Positions 55,249-64,000 of a stretch of DNA of 64,000 nt are shown one piece after another (the stretch's first letter is position 1; each line of letters begins with the position of its first letter). The DNA lies in the NCBI GenBank assembly GCA_014529385.2, contig CM043944.1:63762248-63826247 (forward strand). Direction: 5' to 3'. Origin of the DNA: Adiantum capillus-veneris (Eukaryota; Streptophyta; Polypodiopsida; Polypodiales; Pteridaceae). Under the pieces are notes generated by a model. The model was given only the letters and a program-made list of their open reading frames with translations. It made no database searches and had not been told where the DNA came from. A program made the translations under genes and the position numbers.

Positions 55249-58200
55249 TCATGTACCATCATAGAGCATCTTTTCCAAAGAGAGTGCTTCAGAGTCCTTG
55301 ACGAGATCTTCATTGTTTGGCCCCTCAAAATTTTGGCTGGAGTTACACTCATGCTTCATGTAACAATACTTACATGAGACAGCGGCCTTTGGACAGATCT
55401 TTGGTAGATCCTTTGGTAGAAGGCGACTCAAATAGGGCTTCAAGCGATACCCGTTTATCTTCCTGGAGTGCTCTTTACCATTCAAGTCCATAAGCTGATA
55501 GTAACTAGAATTGAAAGCCTTCTTGACTATGTATGGCCCTTGCCATCTAGTTTCAAACTTGGCATCAAAACGATTGTCAAGTCGATTGTCATACCTTAGC
55601 ACAAGCTCTCCTTCCTTGATGCCTTTGTACTTCAGTTTCTTGTCGTGCGTTTCTTTCGCTTGTGTGGCTTTCCTCTTGTAGCACTCGTATGCTGCTTCTC
55701 TTTTCCACTCAAGCTCCACTAACGTAAGAAGTCGATCCATCCATACCTCTTGATCATCTTGTGCTCCTTTGCCATGAAGTCGCATTGTTGGAATGTTGAG
55801 CTCGATAGGCTGCAAAGCCTCTTGACCATAGACCAAGTGAAATGGTGTGAACTCCGTGGCTTCCCTATATGTGGTTCGATATGCCCACAAGGCACCATCC
55901 AAGAAGTCATCCCATAATTTTGTCTTGTTTTGCACCATCTTTCTAATGATTCCTGCAATGACACCATTAGCCTTCTCCACCAAACCATTTGACTGTGGGT
56001 AGTATGGTGTGCTATGACGATGTAGAATGTGAAGCTCTTCACAAACTTCTGTGAGCAAGCCCTTCCTAAACCCTGGACCATTATCAGAAACAATCTCCAA
56101 AGGTGTGCCAAATCTGCAACAAATGTGAGTGTACACAAACTTGCTAACTGTCCTCTCATTCACTCTTGCCACACTTTGAGCTTCCACCCACCTAGTCATA
56201 TAGTCTACAGCCACTAGAATGTAGAGTTTACCATTTTTTGTCCTAGGCAGAGGACCCATAGCATCAATGCCCCACTTTTCAAAGGGTCCATTTGCAAGCA
56301 CTATTTGCCTCGGGCCATGCACCAACCTTCTATTTCCATTTATCTGACAATTGTGACAGCTTTTACACCAATGTTGAACATCCACATGCAAGCTTGGCCA
56401 AACATACCCCGCAAGCAAAATCTTCTTCACAGTTGATTCTTGGGCAAAATGACCACCACATGCCTCTTCATGCAAACCTTTTAGAATGGCTGGAATTTCC
56501 TCAATAGTTGGTACTCTTCTGCATACTTGATCCTTCCCTTTTTGATAGAGGGAGCCTTCTAGGAAGAGATATACGCTTGCCTTCTTCATGAGTCTCCTCT
56601 TCTGAGCTTTTGTGAAGTCTGGTGGAAACTCACCCTCCAAAATGTAGCCAATGATGGGAGCCAATGACTCCAATCCCTGGTACCTCGGTTGCTTCACAGC
56701 AGCCGCCACCATGATGACGTGCACTTCTTTCTTTACACATGCAACGGCTTGTTGTGCAAGTAAATCAGCATCTTCATTCTGTTTCCTAGGAATATGATAT
56801 AGTTGCACTTCTTCAAATTGATTAAACAATCTACGAATGGCATGAACTTTTGTCCGTAAGCTCTCATTCTTGCATGCCCAAATGCCTAAAATCTGTTTAA
56901 CAATGAGAAGTGCATCTCCCTTTACCATGAGGCGTTGTATCCCTTGGCCAATGCACATCTTCAAACCTTGAAGTAGAGTATCATATTCTGCTTCATTGTT
57001 GCTAGCTGAACTTGGTAGATTGAACTTCTCTTTCATGACCACCTCTCCACTTGGGTTGAGCAACACTAGCCCTCCCCCTGCTTTTCCTGTGGCTCGTCGA
57101 AAAGCTCCATCAAAGAACAAGGTAAAAGCATTGGGAATACTTTTTGGTGGTGGCAATGGTAGGGTCTTTACTTGAGGCACCTTAATTTCCTTCTCATGTA
57201 CCCTATAAGTGAGAATCCCTGCCAATTGTGCACGCACACTATCTTCTACCTTGAAAGAGTATTGGAACTCTTGCAACTCCATAATCCACTTTGAGATCCT
57301 AGTACTAAGATTCATTTGAGATGACACCCAAGGGAACAAATTTTCTGCAGTGAGAATTACAAAAGGTTTTGGTAGTAGGTAGGATCTAAACTTTCTCACC
57401 GCAAACATGAGAGAAAGCATCATGAGTTCTGCTTCTGTGTAGTCTCTCTCCAAAGCATTCATGACCCTACTAGCAAAGTAGATGGGTCGCATCCTTGTAC
57501 TGTGGGGATCTTGTTGTAGCAACACAACACCAATTGTTTCCCTTCCAACACTAGAGCTAACAAAGAATGTGTACTCCCAACAAGGAGGCATGAGTGTTGG
57601 TAGCTCTGACAAAATGACTTTAATGTTACAAAAATACTCTTCAAGCTCATCAGACCATGCAAATTCTACTTGTTGTGTCAACTTTTGCAAAGGATGAAGC
57701 AACTCCGAGGCTAAGTGAATGAAGCGTGACATATACTTCACCTTCTGAATGAAAGAGATGACCTCCTTAAGACTCTTCAGTGATGGGAGCTCAATAAGAG
57801 CCTTTGCCTTTGAAGGATCCACCTCAATGCCTTTATAGGAAACCTTGTGACCGAGCAAGATCACTTCATCCTCACCTATGTGGCACTTGTCGGGGTTGAG
57901 TTGACCTCCCATGTCGTAGAGCTTCTTTAAACCTTCTTCTACCCTTTGTAGATGCAATGATTCTGAGCTATAAATGCAAAAATCATCAATGAACACCCTA
58001 ATTGACTTTCCAAAGAATGCTTGAAACACCATGTTCATGAAACGTTGGAATGTTGCAGGAGCATTTGTCAGACCAAATGGCATGACTCTAAAAGCATAAC
58101 AACCCCAAGGAGTGATAAAGGTTGTTTTCAATTGATCTTCCAATGCGATACCTATTTGAAAGTAGCCTGAGTAGCCATCACACACAGTGTACTTCTCATG

Positions 58201-59394
58201 ACCAGCTACTTCATTTAGTATCTCATCCTGAAATGGGAGGGGAAAGTGATCTCTTTTTGTTGCCTCATTGAGTGGACGGTAATCCACACACACCCTCCAC
58301 TTTCCGTTCTTCTTAGGAGTGACAACAACAGGAGAGACCCACTCTGCATTCTCCACTGGATAAATGAACCCTGCTGCTAGAATCTTTCTTACCTCCTTGA
58401 GTAAAGCCTGCTCCTTGATGACTCCTAGCCTTCGTAGCTTCTGAGCCTTAGGTGTGGCCTCTGGCTTCAACTCAATTTTGTGTTGAACAGCATCTACTCC
58501 ACGCACATCGGTGTAGTCTTTAGCAAAAAGCCTAGGAAACTTCCTTAGCACACATTTGAACTCCTCTCTTTCATCCTTTGTAAGTGTTGTTGATAGCATA
58601 CCTTCCAGCATCCCTTCATCTTGATATTCACCTTCGTTCTCTTGAGGACCTACCTCCTCCAAGCCTTGACAAGAGGTCTCTTGGTTGCTTGGCTTAAACC
58701 TTACCCCCATGACTTCGATGGAAGACTCCTCTTCAGTAATGCTGCCGCTACTTTCTTCTTCTGAAGTGCTATCGGTCCAACCTTCTTCCGTCTCACTTTG
58801 AGATGATTCTTCATGGAGCTCCTCTTGGCGTTGCTCCTTCATGTCAAAGACAACCTTCTTATGATTTTCATTCCTGCAAATTAATTTCCCACTTTCCCAA
58901 TCCTGCAAAGCTCGCATTTTCATTAGCCATGGTCTCCCTAGGATAAATGGGTAACCATTTCCTTTGGTAGACATGACATAGAAATCCACTGCCTTCTTAA
59001 TGCCAAAGGCCTCCACAAAAACATTTTTACAAATGCCTACGCACCTAGCCTTGCTATTGTTTGCCATCTTGACCTTAATTTCAGGTGTCTCATGGATGTG
59101 CATGCCTAGTTTTTGCATGAGTCCCTCTGTCATGATGCAAATTTGTGCACCCCCATCCACTAGACCTTTCCTAACCAATCTTCCTTTGATGTAACAGTCT
59201 AGCACCGGTGTAATGTCCTCATTCATTTCAGCTTGTGCAATTTTTACAACAGGCACACTCTCTTTTACCTTTCTCCTAGTGCTAACTGCCCTTGTTAAAT
59301 CCCTCCTAACTTGTGGACATAATGCAAGAAATTGAGGCCATGAAATATCAGGACCCTTACCTCTCATGTCTTCCAACAAGTTGTACGGAGCCAT
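55249..59394 (-). CDS. pol: Element A pol: protease, reverse transcriptase, two RNase H domains, integrase
   Basis: 1381 codons without a stop from the first Met; the frame is open back to the gag TAG at 59491. Residue positions from that Met are as follows. Protease: LVDGGAQICIM (active Asp 80, D-G-G in place of D-S/T-G), ILGRPW at 151. Reverse transcriptase: about 340-530 with WRVCVDYRPLN and FIDD at 468-471. The first RNase H-like domain (about 605-730) has FFVSSSVGRE where the catalytic Asp should be, so it is a dead tether. The second (about 757-890) keeps FFDGAF (Asp 762), NNEAEY, GDALL (Asp 827) and EDADLLA. Integrase: H-x6-H at 975/982, C-x2-C at 1010/1013, then D1044 (GIDAMG), D1104 (SDNG) and E1140. 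The C-terminus has the G-P-Y-x-V barrel. An extra archaeal/plant-type RNase H marks Tat-lineage elements. Confidence 0.93.
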   Translation of the reverse strand: MAPYNLLEDMRGKGPDISWPQFLALCPQVRRDLTRAVSTRRKVKESVPVVKIAQAEMNEDITPVLDCYIKGRLVRKGLVDGGAQICIMTEGLMQKLGMHIHETPEIKVKMANNSKARCVGICKNVFVEAFGIKKAVDFYVMSTKGNGYPFILGRPWLMKMRALQDWESGKLICRNENHKKVVFDMKEQRQEELHEESSQSETEEGWTDSTSEEESSGSITEEESSIEVMGVRFKPSNQETSCQGLEEVGPQENEGEYQDEGMLEGMLSTTLTKDEREEFKCVLRKFPRLFAKDYTDVRGVDAVQHKIELKPEATPKAQKLRRLGVIKEQALLKEVRKILAAGFIYPVENAEWVSPVVVTPKKNGKWRVCVDYRPLNEATKRDHFPLPFQDEILNEVAGHEKYTVCDGYSGYFQIGIALEDQLKTTFITPWGCYAFRVMPFGLTNAPATFQRFMNMVFQAFFGKSIRVFIDDFCIYSSESLHLQRVEEGLKKLYDMGGQLNPDKCHIGEDEVILLGHKVSYKGIEVDPSKAKALIELPSLKSLKEVISFIQKVKYMSRFIHLASELLHPLQKLTQQVEFAWSDELEEYFCNIKVILSELPTLMPPCWEYTFFVSSSVGRETIGVVLLQQDPHSTRMRPIYFASRVMNALERDYTEAELMMLSLMFAVRKFRSYLLPKPFVILTAENLFPWVSSQMNLSTRISKWIMELQEFQYSFKVEDSVRAQLAGILTYRVHEKEIKVPQVKTLPLPPPKSIPNAFTLFFDGAFRRATGKAGGGLVLLNPSGEVVMKEKFNLPSSASNNEAEYDTLLQGLKMCIGQGIQRLMVKGDALLIVKQILGIWACKNESLRTKVHAIRRLFNQFEEVQLYHIPRKQNEDADLLAQQAVACVKKEVHVIMVAAAVKQPRYQGLESLAPIIGYILEGEFPPDFTKAQKRRLMKKASVYLFLEGSLYQKGKDQVCRRVPTIEEIPAILKGLHEEACGGHFAQESTVKKILLAGYVWPSLHVDVQHWCKSCHNCQINGNRRLVHGPRQIVLANGPFEKWGIDAMGPLPRTKNGKLYILVAVDYMTRWVEAQSVARVNERTVSKFVYTHICCRFGTPLEIVSDNGPGFRKGLLTEVCEELHILHRHSTPYYPQSNGLVEKANGVIAGIIRKMVQNKTKLWDDFLDGALWAYRTTYREATEFTPFHLVYGQEALQPIELNIPTMRLHGKGAQDDQEVWMDRLLTLVELEWKREAAYECYKRKATQAKETHDKKLKYKGIKEGELVLRYDNRLDNRFDAKFETRWQGPYIVKKAFNSSYYQLMDLNGKEHSRKINGYRLKPYLSRLLPKDLPKICPKAAVSCKYCYMKHECNSSQNFEGPNNEDLVKDSEALSLEKMLYDGT

Positions 59395-59490
59395 ACCATG
59401 TCCAAGAGGGAAGTCTTGGAGGTTGATACGACGTCGAGTCCTCTTGGTTTCCTTGGTTTCCTTTGCCTTCTTGCCTTGTCCATGGTCACT

Positions 59491-60588
59491 CTATGATGTG
59501 ACTCCTTCTTTCTCTTTACCTTTTCGTCGGCCACGCTTAATGCCATTGGCTTCCATGTCAACCTCATTTGAATTTGTCACCTCTACCACATGCACATTTG
59601 GATCTGGCAAAGGTAGAACTCCTTCTACCCCTTGTGGAGGTGGTCTTGGTCCATTTGGCCTTTGTAGAAGCCTTGGTTGTTGACCAGCTCCTTCTCCTGC
59701 ATTCATCACTGGGTAATTCAAGTTAGGCCTCCCTGGCTCCCCACGGGGCCAAGGACAATTATACATCCCATGTCCAGACTCTCCGCAATTCCAACATTGC
59801 AAGACTCTCCTAGGTCGTGGATCTCGCTCTTCAGACTTCTTTGCTTGTCCCTTTGGACCTACAGCTTGTGCAAGGTGAATTGACAGGCTGCTTAAAGATT
59901 CGTTTAACTTCTCAATTACTTCCGTCGTTACCTCAGGAATCTCCCTCGATGTTGATGCTTGTGACTTACCTTTGGGTCTAAGACCTTCTATTGGAACCTC
60001 TCCCCTTAAGCACTTGAGTTTCCTATACTTCTCAGCAGCCCTAGTTTCAGCTGCATCAAAGGTAGCAGGTGCACCCGCCTCAACTTTTACCTTAAGGTCA
60101 GGAAAGAGTCCGGCTATGAACCTCTCCTTCTTTAGAAATTCTGCACCATCACCAGGGTTAGCAACATTTCGTATCCATAGAGCCCAAAGACGTAGGAACT
60201 CTTGCTTGTACAAGTAGTAGTCATCTAAGTCTTTTTGCTTATGAGAAACAATGTCTTGCCATAGCTTTTGAGTGTTTTGGGGATCAAAGAAGTATCTCTT
60301 GAAATGATTGACAACTTCCATGTAATTCTCTTTAACTTCCTCAGGCAAAGAGTCAAACCAAGTGCTAGCATCTTTCCTAAGGACTACCTCAAACATTTCT
60401 ACACGTTCTTGATCAGTTACTATCCTCTTGATACGACAAGACATCTTGAAATTTGCCAAAAATAATTCTGCATCCTCTCCAGGCTCTCCAAAGAAAAGAG
60501 GATATCCAGACATTTGGCGTTGATTCTCCATTGAATTGATTTCAAAGTGACGCGTTTTGTTTTTTCTTTCTTTAAAAGATCTACACAA
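59491..60588 (-). CDS. gag: Element A gag polyprotein
   Basis: A frame of 365 codons. The preferred start is the internal Met of MENQRQMSGYPLFFGEPGED (about 60531), where gag homology begins. The retrotransposon gag core includes WFDSLPEEVKENY and FKRYFFDP, then a linker, then the CCHC knuckle CWNCGESGHGMYNC (59755-59796). A proline-rich end and a basic tail (KRGRRKGKEKEG) follow. The stop is a single TAG at 59491-59493, and the same frame stays open directly into pol, so a Gag-Pol fusion could arise by readthrough. Forms the virus-like particle and packages RNA in the cytoplasm. Confidence 0.9.
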   Translation of the reverse strand: MCRSFKERKNKTRHFEINSMENQRQMSGYPLFFGEPGEDAELFLANFKMSCRIKRIVTDQERVEMFEVVLRKDASTWFDSLPEEVKENYMEVVNHFKRYFFDPQNTQKLWQDIVSHKQKDLDDYYLYKQEFLRLWALWIRNVANPGDGAEFLKKERFIAGLFPDLKVKVEAGAPATFDAAETRAAEKYRKLKCLRGEVPIEGLRPKGKSQASTSREIPEVTTEVIEKLNESLSSLSIHLAQAVGPKGQAKKSEERDPRPRRVLQCWNCGESGHGMYNCPWPRGEPGRPNLNYPVMNAGEGAGQQPRLLQRPNGPRPPPQGVEGVLPLPDPNVHVVEVTNSNEVDMEANGIKRGRRKGKEKEGVTS

Positions 60589-60614
60589 TAATATTCTCTA
60601 AATTGCAATCTATT

Positions 60615-60833
60615 CTACAACAAAATAAAAATATTCACATAAAATGACCTATGATAATCAATGAGAGGTAGGATGACAGGGTTTGGTGACGCGAGAATTT
60701 CTCCTACTCTTTGGGCACCAAACATGAACACCATACGTTGTTGAAAATGGATTTTTCTACTAATTGCAATGTTTATTCTAATGTGTGGAGTGAAATGAAA
60801 GGGGAAAACCTCTATTCTTGGGCCATTATCCAT
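60615..60833 (-). CDS. Element A small leader ORF A2 (unknown family)
   Basis: A 72-codon frame starting MDNGPRIEVFPFHFTPH. It contains NIAISRKIHFQQ, FMFGAQRVGEIL, NPVILPLIDY and a C-terminus NIFILL. It is the paralogue of A1 and the orthologue of element B's 5552-5854 ORF, and sits 26 bases before the gag frame. Together A1 and A2 fill almost all of the leader between primer site and gag. Confidence 0.6.
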   Translation of the reverse strand: MDNGPRIEVFPFHFTPHIRINIAISRKIHFQQRMVFMFGAQRVGEILASPNPVILPLIDYHRSFYVNIFILL

Positions 60834-60854
60834 TGTCTATGCATGACCTTATGC

Positions 60855-61067
60855 TTAAAACAAAACAAAAATATAGACGTCCAAACTAAGGTCGTACCTA
60901 ATGAGAGGCAAAATAAAAGGATTTACTGATGCGTTTATCTCTGCCAACCTAAGAGGACCTAAAATTCTACGAATTACACGTTGAAATTGCAACTTAGTAC
61001 TAACAATTATGTGTACCTTTTGCCTTGCAATGGGAATGAAGGGATCATACAAATTCTCGTGATTCAT
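60855..61067 (-). CDS. Element A small leader ORF A1 (unknown family)
   Basis: A 70-codon frame starting MNHENLYDPFIPIARQ, the first ORF after the primer site. The body reads IIVSTKLQFQR, ILGPLRLAEI, NPFILPLI and a C-terminus DVYIFVLF. It aligns end to end with ORF A2 and with two ORFs in element B, with conserved S-x-K-[IL]-x-F-Q, G-x-x-R-[LV], N-P-x-I-L-P and a hydrophobic end. It ends 21 bases before A2. There is no signal peptide. The hydrophobic ends could be beta strands or a membrane contact, but no function is known. Confidence 0.6.
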   Translation of the reverse strand: MNHENLYDPFIPIARQKVHIIVSTKLQFQRVIRRILGPLRLAEINASVNPFILPLIRYDLSLDVYIFVLF

Positions 61068-61121
61068 GCAAGCTACTTGATTATGCTAAAGGTTGAGCCT
61101 ACACAAAACATACACAAGCCT

Positions 61122-61140
61122 GTCCTCAGTGGGGGCACCA
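61122..61140 (-). other. Primer-binding site of element A
   Basis: TGGTGCCCCCACTGAGGAC on the minus strand, 4 bases inside the 5' LTR. It begins with the TGG expected to pair with a tRNA CCA end. The tRNA species was not identified. Confidence 0.7.
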
Positions 61141-61781
61141 AAATTGAGGCGGTCCGGGGCGGGCAACAAGAGAGGCGACCTCCAAACACCCCTCAAGGCT
61201 CCCGTGCTGCTCAATTGGGCCTGGGGCAACCACAAGCACAACACAACAACAAACCCACAGCCAAACCCAAACAAGATAGGGGCACCACCTAGTTATGGTA
61301 TGCGAACTAGGACGCAAGAGAGATTTTGGCACAACCAAGAAGATGCACCACACAACACACACAAGCAACCTCACACCAAGACACACACAAAATGGACCAG
61401 AGAGAGCTAGAGCAAAGGGAAGAGAGAGAGAGAGAAAAGGATCTTGCGTAATACCTTATTTGTGACTTGCAAATGGAGATGGTTCGTTATGATGCTATCG
61501 TAGAACTTGTACAAAACTCACTCAATGCTTAGTGATTGCTAAACATTGCCAAAACACACACACACACTGTCTTAGGGTGTGGGAGACCTCTCACCACAAT
61601 ACCCTCTTACAATGGACACAAAATTGGCAATGAAAAACACACTAAAACACTTCCTAAAATCAAGATCAACCGATAAAAACTCAAAATACACAAGTCACCT
61701 TGAATTCACCAAACCGTATTGCACAAATAGAAGGACGAAGATTTGAACGTCGAATCACGCCTTTGATGCACCAAACCTCAA

Positions 61782-61787
61782 TTTATT
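61782..61787 (-). terminator. Polyadenylation signal in element A LTR
   Basis: AATAAA on the minus strand downstream of the TATA box; the duplicate at 53161-53166 would serve the 3' end. Confidence 0.5.
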
Positions 61788-61988
61788 GATGATGAAGGAG
61801 CATATACAATAGTGGTTTTGAGATTTGTGGAACTCAATGCTCTCTCACTTGCAATGTGTAGCTTGAAGGCTTCTCTCACACCAAGAGTGAAGCTCACAAG
61901 TGGTTGCTACACCTAAGTCTCTCCTCACGCATAGAGTGTTGGGGTGCTATGTGAGATATTGGAGGTTGTTTTGCAAGAAGGAGAGGGG

Positions 61989-61999
61989 CCTATTTATAG
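61989..61999 (-). promoter_or_regulatory. TATA box of element A 5' LTR
   Basis: CTATAAATAGG on the minus strand. The same motif is preserved at 53368-53378 and in the old solo LTR near 15758. Confidence 0.7.
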
Positions 62000-62172
62000 G
62001 TTGGAGACCCCTCATTAGGATTATTGGAAATCCTAATTTACAAGCTAACAAATCAAGATTATGATTTTTTTGAATATCAAAACATTGTGGGCCTTCTTTG
62101 TCTGCTTGAGTCATGGGTGTGGGCTCAAAAGAGAGCATTATTGATGGTAGATAAGGTGAAAGTAAGTAAGGA

Positions 62173-62229
<57 letters not shown>

Positions 62230-62769
62230 ACTATACACATGTCTTGAGGTGAGGTGTCTTTTATGGTTAGGTCAATGGCTATTTTGTGTTAGTATGTTAG
62301 TGGTTAGTGTTAGTAATCACTAGAACGTTAATGATATATTTACAATGGGTAGAATGGGTGGGATGGTTGGAGTAAGATGGTTGAATGAAGTGAACAAATC
62401 CTTGTGATGGTGAAGCTTGAAGAAGTTTTGAACTTACTTGTGTAGGTTCTTAAATGACCATCGATCTTCTTCTTCGTCTTCTCTTCTTTACGCCACCGCT
62501 GCCAAGGTTGATCATCGTGATGAAAATGGTAATTCCGTTGATGAGATCTTTTGATTTGCAGAGGTTAAGCATGGTACACATGCTGAATTTATGTATATAT
62601 ATAAGGAGTAAGATGGAATTGTACTTTGGAGATAATAGAGAGAGGCATAGAGATGGTGTATGTACATGGAGAGCTCATATGAGAGCTATGGGAGTAAGTG
62701 GGGAGGTTAATGGTGAAGAAGGTGAGAGAAACCATTGAAGGTGCAGGTTTGAGTGAAGGATTGAGAGAA

Positions 62770-62822
<53 letters not shown>

Positions 62823-63892
62823 AGTGTGGAAAGAGGTGAGAGAAGACTATGGGCTACTTGTGAAAAAAGTGGGCAGACTGGGGTCCACTCAAAAAATCAT
62901 AGCTCACCGCTGGTAGCGCCAAAAATCATGAAAAAATTTGAGGTGATTATTCAGAGCGTGGGCTACATTTTCTCTTTTGACCACTGCTCCAAATTCGGAG
63001 TGGAGATAGGTGCCAAAATTCTCACCAAAAAGCCTGTTTTTATGCTTGCAAAAGTCTTTTAGTGGACCCCTCCTTTGTTGAATTTGTACAATGCATCCAA
63101 GAGTGAGCCCCTCCTTTGTCATATCATAATACAAAGCATCCAAGTTGCCCTTGACACATGCATGGAGGAGGATTATTGGTGAATAAAGAAATATATACAT
63201 GGTGGGACTAGTGTATGGACTATTCATGGACTTTAGCTCAATGAGCACATGGTGTTAGAATAATGAGTAAAAATAATAATAAAAATATGGAGGAGTTATG
63301 GATATGGAAAGATATTGGAATCATATGATATGGTCCCTCCTTGAATTATTTTGGGTGAAAGAGGAAAAGGTATGCAAGTAAATAATATAATAAAAGTAAC
63401 CAATGAGTAGAAATCAATTTTTTGTTTTCACGAGGGTGAGGGTGAAAATGTAGGAGTGATTTGTATAAAGGAAAAATATGAGGTTAGAGTATGTACATAT
63501 TGGCAAAAAAATATATATATATAATTATGGTGTAAGAGGATGAAAGAAGGTGTACATAGGTTTAATAAAACACACACCTAAGTAGAAATATTTAAATAAA
63601 ATACCAAAATAATTATAAAAAATCCCTATATTTAGGCCATATGTACAATGAAATATTTACACACAAAGAGGCCATAATATACTTTTATTTTTTTATTTTT
63701 TTTATTTTTTTTGGCTCACCTAGCCCAGTGACTAGCTAGCTGAGGGTTTTTAAGAAGATATGGGAAAAGTCCCGTGACTCACGCACGCCTATGTACAGTG
63801 AAATGGTAGGGATAGCCACAGTGTTTGGGTGATTTTGGTAGGGTGAGGTAACTCACTGTGGCAATTACAAAGAGCCTAAAAAACGGCTATCA

Positions 63893-64000
63893 ATATATAT
63901 ATAAAATTTATATTTATATTTAAGGATGGCATTTGGGCAGCCATGCTCTCTCCTCAAGTAAACCCCCGGGGGATTAACTATGCAGTTCTGAATGGTATCA
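63893..64000. other. Flank of element A, no feature
   Basis: TA-repeat remainder followed by about 90 unique bases with no called feature. Confidence 0.4.

Larger units (their letters stand above)
52524..63892 (-). mobile_element. Complete young Ty3/gypsy retrotransposon, element A (11,369 bp)
   Basis: Left LTR 52524-55220 and right LTR 61145-63892 have TGAGGCGG...GGCTATCA ends and, by eye, only about a dozen substitutions plus microsatellite length changes. The flanks are ATAT (52520-52523 and 63893-63896), compatible with a 4-bp duplication inside a TA repeat. A primer site, two small leader ORFs, gag, a pol of at least 1381 codons and a polypurine tract follow in order on the minus strand. 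Two RNase H-like domains place it near the Tat lineage. Confidence 0.95.
61145..63892 (-). repeat. Element A 5' LTR
   Basis: 2748 bp. Contains the promoter (61989-61999) and AATAAA (61782-61787) on the minus strand, about 205 bases apart, consistent with a U3-R-U5 layout. Confidence 0.95.

Overview
The window looks like repeat-dense nuclear DNA of a land plant. The evidence is Ty3/gypsy, Ty1/copia and LINE remains, a CACTA (En/Spm) DNA transposon, solo LTRs, long microsatellites and a wrecked leucine-rich-repeat receptor kinase. No intact ordinary host gene, tRNA, rRNA or CRISPR array was found. The species is not determined; a large-genome, possibly seed-free plant (fern or lycophyte) is only an inference. 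Almost every coding stretch belongs to a mobile element, and several insertions can be resolved to the base because the interrupted reading frame resumes on the far side.

Layout. 1-6828: degenerate minus-strand Ty3/gypsy element (element B) whose gag is split by a 1500-bp solo LTR (2363-3862, target duplication ACGT). 7330-8427: LINE relic. 8428-10985: minus-strand Ty1/copia pol relic. About 11680-12195: decayed FCP1/NIF-like HAD phosphatase. 14921-17570: diverged solo LTR of the same family as the young element at the right end. 17600-19124 and 37152-37600: two halves of an LRR receptor-kinase pseudogene. Between them lies DNA transposon T1 (19125-37151). T1 is itself split by an 11,084-bp CACTA element (25400-36483, target duplication ACA), which carries a satellite of about 37 units of roughly 174 bp. 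39050-51170: plus-strand gypsy relic (element C) whose reverse transcriptase is split by DNA transposon T2 (40825-50826, 10,002 bp, target duplication TTGG). 51171-52523: tandem repeats and microsatellites. 52524-63892: a young, complete Ty3/gypsy element (element A) with nearly identical 2.7-kb LTRs, inserted in a TA repeat.

Two DNA transposons stand out. T1 has long terminal inverted repeats. On the plus strand it encodes a transposase-like protein with a GDLK...PCLYC signature, followed by a histone H3-like protein with an H3-type tail and a gap-free histone fold, and then acidic and coiled-coil segments. A convergent multi-exon gene of unknown function lies on the minus strand. T2 also has convergent genes: a plus-strand DDE transposase, and a minus-strand multi-exon gene combining a coiled coil, a RING-like zinc motif, an in-frame minisatellite and an FCP1/NIF-like HAD phosphatase domain. 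Both are damaged, mostly by stops that single C-to-T changes would explain, so these are fossils of a chromatin-themed transposon biology that I do not recognise as described.

A third point of interest is a family of about 70-residue small ORFs. They occur in tandem pairs ahead of gag in two different gypsy elements (A and B). Element A also has gag and pol in one frame separated by a single UAG, and a two-RNase-H pol of the Tat-lineage type.
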